A stretch of 64,000 bases of DNA from Colocasia esculenta (Eukaryota; Streptophyta; Magnoliopsida; Alismatales; Araceae): assembly GCA_014218235.1 (NCBI GenBank), contig CM024753.1:182194348-182258347 (forward strand). The letters are read 5' to 3'. Shown here piece by piece: positions 56,627 to 64,000 of the stretch. Positions within the stretch are counted from its first letter, which is position 1, and every line of letters starts with the position of its first letter. The notes under the pieces are model-generated. The model searched no databases. It worked only from the letters and a program-made list of their open reading frames with translations, and was not told the DNA's origin. Position numbers and translations under genes: made by a program.

Positions 56627-58063
56627 TTGAACATATTGCAGACAACGACTGTGTGCAACTTTCTGCATAATATAAAAGTTCTAGATGGATATTCCTCCAA
56701 TTTGATGAAATGTGAAGATATTGCAAGTCGAAAATTGGTAGGTCTGAAGAGTCATGATTGCCTTATATACATGCAACTATTATTGCCTTTGGCAATTCGT
56801 GGTATTGTCAATCAAGATGTGACAGGCCCAATTACAGAGTTAAGTATATATTTTAGAGATGTCTGTTCCAAAGTTCTTTAATCTGATCGTTTGCTTACAT
56901 TGGAAGGTGATATTGCAGTAACATTATGTAAGTTCGAACAAATTTTTCCACCGTCTTTTTTTGATGTCATGGTTCATTTGATTGTACATCTTGCATATGA
57001 AGCGAGAATAGCCGAACTAGTTCAATACCGATGGATGTATCCTATAGAGAGATTTTTGAAGAAATTGAAAGACTATGTTTTAAATAGGACACATCCAGAA
57101 GGTTCAATTGTTGAAGGCTATCTTATGGAGGAAACAATCTCATTTTGTTCAATGTATATGGAGGGTATTGACACTCGCTTTAACCGAAGGGAAAGAAACT
57201 ATGACGGCCCCTCTGAAGACAATAATGAAGGAGGTTGTTCGATATTCAAATCTTCAGGACGTTTCTTAGCAGGAGCAGGTAATAGTCATATATTATCTGA
57301 AGAAGAAGTTGAGAAGGCACATCTGTACATTCTTAAACAGATTGAAGATATTGATGAATATTTTTTTGAACACAAGAGATGTGTTGAGAGTTCAAGACAT
57401 ATAGAAAGGAATATCTTGAAATGGTTCCAAAGTTATGTGAAAGATTTGTACGATGCAAATGATCCTCGGTGTACTCCTGATATATACTGTCTGGCACGAA
57501 CACCTTCAAGGTTTGCACGTTCACACTCGGGCTATATTGTCAATGGATTCAGGTTTTGTACATCATCTATTGATGTAACAAAGGTCACTCAGTTGTCTGG
57601 AGTTATTGTCAATGTAGAACCTGGATCCGGATGTGATGGATATTATGGATGTCTAAATGATGTATTGGAAATATGTTTCGATAATCAAAGACGTGTTGTT
57701 TTATTTGAGTGTGACTGGTGGGATGTTTATAGAAAAGATAGAGGATTTAAAATAGATAAATATGGAACTATCAGCCTGAACACTCGTCAAAGGCTCAATA
57801 CAGATGAACCATTTGCCCTGGCAAATCAAGTGGAACAGGTGTTCTATGTCAATGATAACACAACACAAGGATGGATCATTCCTATCAAAGCACGTCCGCG
57901 TGATTACTACGACTTGCAAGATAAGTCTCCTAAGAATGATATAGAACCAAGTGATGAAGCATTTCAGGACAATCTGATTGATGTTCCGATTAGAGAAAAA
58001 ATTCAATATGTGGATCTATGTCAAGAAAGTAGCGTAAGAGTGGACAATTATATTGATATTTAA
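56627..58063 (+). pseudogene. CACTA 2 transposase, C-terminal domains
   Basis: 56627-56881 has SHDCLIYMQLLLPLAIRGI. After a TAA, 56891-58063 (391 codons including the stop) carries FEQIFPPSFFDVMVHLIVHL and YPIERFLKKLKDYVLNRTHP (DUF4218-like), then a DUF4216-like region (SGVIVNVEPGSGCDGYYGC, FECDWWDVYRKDRGFKID, YVNDNTTQGW). These two domains follow tnp2 in plant CACTA proteins, so the gene is complete in outline but interrupted. The final stretch is clean and could in principle be expressed as a fragment. Confidence 0.85.
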
Positions 58064-58181
58064 GTGATTTATTTATGTTAGTATTTATATTTCATTTTTA
58101 ACATAAATCTACATAGATGTTCAAGATTGAAATTTTTTAACTTGTTATGTTTACATATTTACTAACAAAATTTTTTAACAG

Positions 58182-60034
58182 ATGGTTTCTGGTAGTGAGT
58201 GCTCTTCTCGTGATGGCTCACGCCTACGGAGGCATCGGACTCTGTCAGTCCCTCTCCCTCCCACCTCTCAGGCGATCCCTCCCCCTCCCACATCTCAGGG
58301 GCTCCCTCCCGCTGCCACCTCTCAGGAGCTTCCTCTCCCTCTCACTCTTCAGCAGATAGCTCCCTCTTCCAGCCCTCAGGGCTCTTCGGCGGCATCTACA
58401 TCTTCTGTAGCAGGTTCATATTTTAATTTCATGTAACTTTTATATTAATTGTGTAATAGATATTCTCTAATGATGTTTAATGTTTATATTTCAACAGGTC
58501 CATCTGCACCGTCTGCACCATCTTGGGGGAGGGGCACTGGCCGTCGAGGGCCAACTAGGGGAGTTACAGAGAGGAGGCTGCTTGATGGAAAACAATGGAA
58601 TGTCTCCCTCGTCCGAGGATATGGCGTGGGCCCTACTGCAGATCACTTTACGAGTCGCATGGGCGTTATATCAAAAATGTATTGTAAGATTTGGCAAAAA
58701 GACTTTGCGAAGCTGCCTGTTGCGACTAAGGAGTTGATATTCAGAGATCTTCAGGTAATTATTGTTTAAATTGAATAGTATATATGTGTATATTTTTCTT
58801 ATAATTGAGTGACTTTATTTTTTAGTTGACGTACCAGTGGGAGCAAACAGAGAAAACAGCTAGGGAGATGCTTGCTCACATGAGCGCCATGCATCGTAGC
58901 TGGCGTAGCAAGCAAAAAAAGAGAGTAAGTTAATATACTATTTCATTTTCATATGTACTTTATTTTCTTAATTGTTTATATATTGAAAAAAAATTATTTT
59001 TCATGTCTGCATTTTAATGACAAGTCTTTAGATGATGCGATTGCGTCCGTCCCAGCAGGTGTTGACTCCTCAGATTAGCAAACAATGTGCGAGATATGGA
59101 GTACTGGGGATGAGCGGGTAATATTTAAAATGCTTAGAATATAATTGTTTATGATTATTTTGTTTCTATAAATGGAACAATAACAATCTATTCTTGTCTT
59201 TTTAAAGGGTTGCTAAGCGAAATAAGCAAAACCGTGTCACTCAGTCTATGCCATATAGATGGGGCAGGACTAGTCATTATCAGTTGATGAATGATTTTGT
59301 GAGTTATGTTTTATGAATTATGTTATCCCTTTCATTTAGTTACTTATATATTTTTCTTATTTTGTCTCAATTTAAACAGTCTAATATGCATGGACGTAAT
59401 CCGCATCGACTTGAGCTTTTCAAGATGGGTCGATGCAAAGACTTACCAGATGACAGTGAGAGCTAGGTAGATGAGGAGAGCAGGAGACGATATGTAAGCA
59501 ACTTTATTTCTATTTCTTTTGTGTGAATATGTTTTCATTACAATAGTTGTATCATTAATATTTTTTCTCTACCTTTTGTTGTAGGAGGCTATGACTCAGA
59601 TGATTGCTCCTTCCTCAGACATTGATGCCGAGAGCCACACCCCAGCGACTCCCCAGGACGCCTTCATTTCGGTCATGGGAAAAGATCGACCTGGCCGTGT
59701 TCGCTGTGCGGGTAGTGGAGAGACGTTGAACACATGGTATAGATCTACAGGAACATCTACCAGTTCAGAGCGAGAAAGGATAATGCAAGAACAATTAAAA
59801 GCATAAGAAGAAAAGTTGAAAGCACAGGAAGATGAGATGACTCAAATGCGAGAAAAGATTTCTCGATTGGAGAATGTAGCTACGAAGGTGAACGAGATGA
59901 GCATACTCCTCTCCCAGATACAGGCGTCACAAGCACGTACCCAGCATGTACCTTCTGCAGTTGAGAGCGGGAGCGATAGCGAGACAGATGAGGGGGCAGA
60001 TGATTATTCTGATCATGATGATCATGTCTCTTGA
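58182..60034 (+). CDS. CACTA 2 second transposition gene (Ptta/En/Spm type), about seven exons
   Basis: Inferred exons with GT/AG borders: 58182-58413 (MVSGSECSSRDGSRLRR, then proline/serine-rich), 58499-58755 (GVTERRLLDGKQWNVSLVRG, FTSRMGVISKMYCKIWQKDF), 58827-58926 (YQWEQTEKTAREMLAHM), about 59032-59117, 59208-59300 (VTQSMPYRWGRTSHYQLM), 59379-59494 (HRLELFKMGRCKDLPDD), 59584-60034 (VMGKDRPGRVRCAGSGETLN, coiled coil, acidic end). This matches the plant Ptta/En/Spm family, whose En/Spm counterpart binds subterminal motifs. Stops in exon 6 (TAG near 59466) and exon 7 (TAA near 59804) break this copy. Exon borders are my reading, not verified. Confidence 0.7.
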
Positions 60035-60133
60035 TTTCCCTCTTATTTTAATACACTTTCACGTACATTTTCTACTTTTCTGGATATTTGTATAACAATA
60101 TTTATGCATTATATTCTCTGTGTGTGATTGAAT

Positions 60134-60260
60134 GATCCAGCGAGCCTGGGTGGTGGCTCAATAGTGTGTGATTGAATGATCCAGCGAGCCTGGGTGGTGG
60201 CTCAATAGTGTGTGATTGAATGATCTAGCAAGCCTGGGTGGTGGCTCAATAATAATATAT
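60134..60260. repeat. GAGCC...GGCTC minisatellite, downstream array (3-4 copies)
   Basis: A 44-bp unit containing GATCCAGCGAGCCTGGGTGG and TGTGTGATTGAAT, repeated at 60135, 60179 and 60223, with a degenerate fourth at about 60270. Shares its core with 53932-54025. Confidence 0.85.
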
Positions 60261-60329
60261 GTGATTGAATGATCCAAGTGGTTCATACACGAATAGAGTG
60301 TGGTAGTAAAAAAAAAAAAAAATTCTTTC

Positions 60330-60792
60330 TGACAACATGTCAGCGGCTGGAAAGCCGCTGCCAAATGTACATATATCTGCGGCTACAAGATGCTGACAAA
60401 AAAAAACATATGGCTACGGCGCTTATGACTACTGACAATAAATATTTAAGGCAGCAGTTTCAGCCGCTAAGAAAAGCGACATATGTCCGCGGCTACAACC
60501 CGCAGCCATAATATTCTAATGGCCGCGGTTTATAGCCGTTGCTGTAAAGTCTATGGTGGCGGCTGTTTCAACTGCTGCCAATAATACTTTATGTCCGTGG
60601 CTGTAAAAGGCGCGGACAAATGATATATATGTCAGCGGCGATAGTGAACTACGGACATAAGATCTGTCCACAGACTTTTTGGCAACGGCTGTGGCAGCAC
60701 TTCCATAGCCACGAACATAATAATGTGTCAGCGGTTTCTTAGTATTTGTCAGCGGCTTCCAACCGCTGACAAATGTTCGTTCTTTTGTAGTG
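60330..60792. repeat. Right subterminal repeats and TIR of CACTA 2
   Basis: GTCAGCGGCT, AAGCCGCTGCC and CCGCGGCT motifs in both orientations, ending GTTCTTTTGTAGTG. Followed by TSD AAC. Confidence 0.85.
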
Positions 60793-61329
60793 AACCCATT
60801 CCAACTAGCTCAAATAAAAAGTGCTCATGGACTCAACAAACTGAACAGAACTTTCATTATCACATATTTTAATTTTCCATCCCCACTTTCCATTAAATAA
60901 TGATATATTACAATGTTATCTCAAAGAGATCTCAATTTCCACCGTCATAAGCAAATATATCTATTTCTAATAAACATTCCATGTTTATGTCATTGATCTA
61001 ACTAGGCCAGTTTCTTCACGAAGTGTTGGTGCTTGCTATAGGAGAAAGTACAAGTTATTGGCACACTTTCCATGGTTGTCGACAATTTTAACTCTCACTC
61101 CTATCTCAATCTATTTTGCCATAGATATCTCATCATTACTTGATACTTTTCTCAGTCTGTTTGGGCTTTAATTAATTAGCTAGCGTGATCTATATTTGAT
61201 TAAAAACTCACACATAATCATAGAAGAAACATGTGATATTTCCCTCCCAGAAACTCTATTGGATTTACCTCCAGAAAGAAAAAAATTTGTTGGATCACTA
61301 CATCATATATAAAAGGTAGACGCATATTA
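60793..61329. other. Unassigned AT-rich DNA right of CACTA 2
   Basis: Continuation of the DNA that precedes CACTA 2. Holds the right copy of the 50-bp direct repeat. No gene recognised. Confidence 0.45.
61157..61200. repeat. 50-bp direct repeat, right copy
   Basis: Matches about 45911-45955 with a few changes, about 15.2 kb away in the same orientation. Confidence 0.8.
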
Positions 61330-61494
61330 TGGTGCCACACTTTTGAGCCACCTAAGTTTTCCACCCACAAAAGACAAGTGCCTCATGGGCTTATCAATAG
61401 CCTGCATGTGGGGGAAACCCTAGGGGGAAGTGATGTGGAACTTGTCTTTTGTGGGTGGCAAAATAGAGAGATGGCACAAAAGTTTGGCATCCTG
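61330..61494. mobile_element. MITE-like inverted repeat
   Basis: Imperfect inverted repeats of about 50 bp. The outer ends are GGTGCCACACTTTTG and, reverse complemented, GGATGCCAAACTTTTG; both arms contain CCACCCACAAAAGACAAGT. The centre is about 60 bp. No clear TSD. The right end touches the start of the gypsy LTR at 61495. Confidence 0.65.
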
Positions 61495-62159
61495 TGTAAC
61501 GCCCCAGAAATTAAAAATGTTATGAAAATAGAAGTAATTTGGTTAAAATACTTTAGGGTTGTTATTAAAATGTGAGAATTAGATGATAGACTTAATTAAT
61601 GGTAATGAACATTGTCCCAGTGTCGCACCTCGATGTGCGTGCCTCCACAGGGCGATACCGGAAAACAACATCAAAATAAAAATCTAAGAACATCATAATT
61701 TCCAAAAAAATGTGGAGAAATTAAATGTGTAATTATCCGAATTTTTCGACGTACGGATTTCAAGGTACAGTCGACGCGACTATTTTTCGGGTGATTTTTC
61801 ACCTACTATAAAATAAATCTAAAAATTAAACTAAAATTACTACAATTTGTAAAACCATCGTATTAGCCTATGGTTAAAATTTCGTGACAAATGGACACCA
61901 TTTAGAGGTGTTTACATAGTAAACATTGGACCAGCTGAATTATGTGGTAATTACGGGATGGAATTTTTGGGAAATTCCAGTGGGGTACGTGTAAGGCTCC
62001 TAAAGAGCCATTACATCAAGGATAGGCCATCATTGCGATTACTTATGTGTAACCAAATGGTAAGTTGCATGTGATACGTGTTAAGGTAAGAATCAAAGGA
62101 TTCTTACCATGACACATGGGCAACCAACGTGCCATCATGCATGAGAAGGTTTGTTGGGT

Positions 62160-62165
62160 TATAAA
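62160..62165 (+). promoter_or_regulatory. TATA box of the right-hand Tekay LTR
   Basis: TATAAA in GGGTTATAAAAACCCCC, 665 bp from the LTR start, the same place as in the left-hand LTR. Confidence 0.5.
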
Positions 62166-63299
62166 AACCCCCAACACCCATCGTATGCATCTTTCGAACA
62201 CTCTTGTTCTTCCTGGTCTTGTAGTTGCTTGGCCGTAGCTGCTGCTACTGTGCTCCTGGAGGTGTTAAGAGGCTCCAATTAAAATTGAGATGGCTAATTC
62301 TACAAGTTTCCCTCTCCTTGCTTCTGTTGATTTCTTTGTTGAGGAGAAAAGAAGTACCTTTGTTCTTCACCAAGTCAAGTAGGTGGCATACCTCAAATCC
62401 TTCTCAGTTTCCTATGTATATGCTCATGGTTTCTTCATTCGTAGGAACCATGTCTCCTGTTTGTGCCATGACCTGTATAGTTCTTCTTGCTTTGCTTCAT
62501 TTTTAATTAGATGTATTCAAGGATTTCGTTGATCTTGAAGTCAAGAAGGGTTCTTCCTTCTTTTCTAAATCCTTGTCTCTGACCTTGGCTAAAGAGTTCA
62601 GGATCTCTATATACTTGTCTTAAACTTGCAAATCCTCATATGAACTGTGTAACCATCCTCATAAATCGTGTGTAAGTACGTATGTCTATAGGTTCCTATT
62701 CTCCTTCTAAATCTTTACCCTCTGTTCTTGTCAGAAAGATCATAGCCTTGTTCAAAGTTGCCTTTAAGCTTGTTAACCAACCTCGGTTTAGTCTGTATAC
62801 GAGGTTATAATTCCAAACTTTTGTTTGATTTCCTTAACTCCTTTGGAACCATGTGATTACGAAGAAATCTTCACTTTTCTTTCAGATCAAGTAGGTTCCC
62901 AATTTCTCCTTCCACCCATGATCCATGGTTATGTTATAGAGATTTGCTAAAAGTTTCGATATCTTTAGAACAGTGAGGTTACTTTCCATTTAGTAGTTGT
63001 ACCTCAAACCTTGATTTTGGAACATTAAATACCATGAGTTTGAGAGTTTATCTTGTGTAAATCTTCCATCTAATCCTTGTATAAGGGCCTTACTTCCAAC
63101 AATATACTATGTCTAGTTTTTAGCTAGACAAGCTTGAATTGCAACCCTCTTGTTCCATGTCTCTTGTTTGGCCTATAAACCATTGTGAGATCTACAATTA
63201 GACTCTTATATTTGATATACATCATGTCTTGATTCATAGGTTCCATTGTCAGCATGTTTAGAGTACATTCTAAGTCATTTATGAGTAAGAAATAGGCGG

Positions 63300-63476
63300 T
63301 TGTCGACAGACAGCCCAAATCTGTCGACAGACGCACGTCTGACAGAACTTCAGGTTTCTAGACTGTGTGGATCTGTCGACAGATCCCTTACATCTGTCGA
63401 CAGATACACACAGAGCCAGACAACCTGAGCTCTGTCTGCTCTCATCTGTCGACAGCTCCTTCCTGTCTGTCGACAG
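63300..63476. promoter_or_regulatory. Paired palindrome array in the right-hand LTR (3 pairs)
   Basis: Sites start at 63300, 63321, 63373, 63394, 63446 and 63467. Pair spacing is 21 bp throughout, with a new pair every 73 bp. Five of six are exact CTGTCGACAG. Confidence 0.65.
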
Positions 63477-64000
63477 ATGCAGTGCTAATTCAAATTTCTG
63501 CACTCTTTCATGTCTGAATCCATGCCAAAACTTCATCCTAAAAGCCAAGGAAGTTACCCTCTCATTTACCTTGATACTTACTGTCATGTTACTGAAAAAA
63601 TCATCCACTTTGAGTACCTTAACTCTCCTTGAATTATTTTTAAAGTTGTCAATTACGAATAGTACTCCGATTGAGTCTATTCTTCGATATTCGGTAATGA
63701 AGTTATAAAACTTGACCACTTGAGAGTTCATATGTTTGAACACATTATGAGATGTGAATAATTTGTGATGACCATTATGGATCTCCATTTTCTTTTGGAT
63801 TCTTATATGATTCAAATCTTCCGAAGTTATTGGCTTGAGTCATAACCCTGTCTCAGCCAATTGTCTTTCTTGTACTCATGAACTCTGAGCTACTTTGTCA
63901 CCAAGATATCTGTATTAATTCTCAATCAAAACTACCTTTGGATTTCCAATCTTTGTTATGCTCATGAAAAGAAATTTATGATATGAAGACAGTGTTCTCT

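Larger units (their letters stand above)
47189..60792 (+). mobile_element. CACTA (En/Spm) transposon 2 with transposase genes
   Basis: 13.6 kb. The left end is CACTACATGAGAAC and the right end, reverse complemented, is CACTACAAAAGAAC. The 3-bp TSD is AAC (47186-47188, 60793-60795). Subterminal motifs contain CCGCGGCT and AGCGGCT. Plus-strand order: left repeats, microsatellites, AGGTCGACCT array, internal motif cluster, C-rich leader, inserted Mutator-like element, fold-back repeat, TNPD-type transposase, second transposition gene, right repeats. Multiple stops in the transposase suggest it is not autonomous now. Confidence 0.9.
61495..64000 (+). repeat. LTR of the first Tekay family, plus strand, partial
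   Basis: Starts TGTAACGCCCCAG and is homologous to 1-1978 (minus strand), sharing GACGTACGGATTTCAAGGTA, GACGCGACTATTTTTCGGGT and the TATA region. It extends past the window, so I cannot tell whether it is a solo LTR or the 5' LTR of an element. Confidence 0.8.

Noticed and set aside
1..64000. tRNA or rRNA genes
   Set aside because: I found only primer-binding-site matches to tRNA 3' ends, with no cloverleaf or rRNA-like sequence seen by eye.

Overview
This window is repeat-dense plant nuclear DNA. It consists almost entirely of nested transposable elements with no clear free-standing host gene. Evidence for a plant: chromodomain-bearing Tekay/Del-type Ty3-gypsy elements, a Sirevirus (SIRE/Maximus-type) Ty1-copia element, two CACTA (En/Spm) DNA transposons, initiator-tRNA-Met primer sites, and captured fragments of typical plant genes. 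The GC-rich 5' exons and leaders inside AT-rich DNA hint at a monocot, but that is inference and I cannot name the species.

Layout. (1) 1-5726: 3' part of a Tekay element on the minus strand (long LTR, then a decayed gag-pol). (2) 5727-8756: a fragment of a different gypsy LTR. (3) 8757-45579: a second Tekay element on the plus strand, with a truncated 5' LTR, PBS, broken gag-pol, PPT and 3' LTR. Its reverse transcriptase is split by (4) a Sirevirus on the minus strand at 12599-40280 (TSD ACCTT, LTRs about 4% diverged by eye). That element is in turn split between pol and its third ORF by (5) a 16.2-kb CACTA element at 16100-32291 (TSD ATT). This CACTA element carries a 178-bp tandem repeat, a LINE scrap and fragments of at least four host genes (USP-domain kinase, mitochondrial-type NAD carrier, XRI1-like, UBP3/4-type deubiquitinase), all read from the minus strand. 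(6) 45580-47188: unassigned DNA with a G-rich stretch. (7) 47189-60792: a second CACTA element (TSD AAC) with its own decayed TNPD-type transposase and a multi-exon second transposition gene. It hosts a 1.35-kb Mutator-like element (9-bp TSD) and a fold-back repeat. (8) 61330-64000: a MITE-like inverted repeat, then a plus-strand LTR of the same family as the LTR at position 1, running off the window.

The main unexplained signal is a recurrent cis architecture. Short palindromes with a GTCGAC (or TCGCGA) core recur at 20-24 bp, about two helical turns, in unrelated element types. In the Tekay LTRs and the Sirevirus, CTGTCGACAG comes in pairs 21-22 bp apart, and the pairs usually repeat every 70-73 bp. 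I count 18 pairs at seven places. The two CACTA elements carry comparable arrays (AGGTCGACCT; AGTGTTGACACT, which looks like a CpG-decayed AGTGTCGACACT) at the same relative position in the element. Both CACTA elements also share the order terminus, GTCGAC-type array, internal copy of subterminal motifs, C-rich leader.

Almost all coding sequences are broken by stops and frameshifts. The one long clean ORF is the Sirevirus third ORF (409 aa). All distances and identities were read by eye, and all family names rest on recognised motifs rather than database searches.
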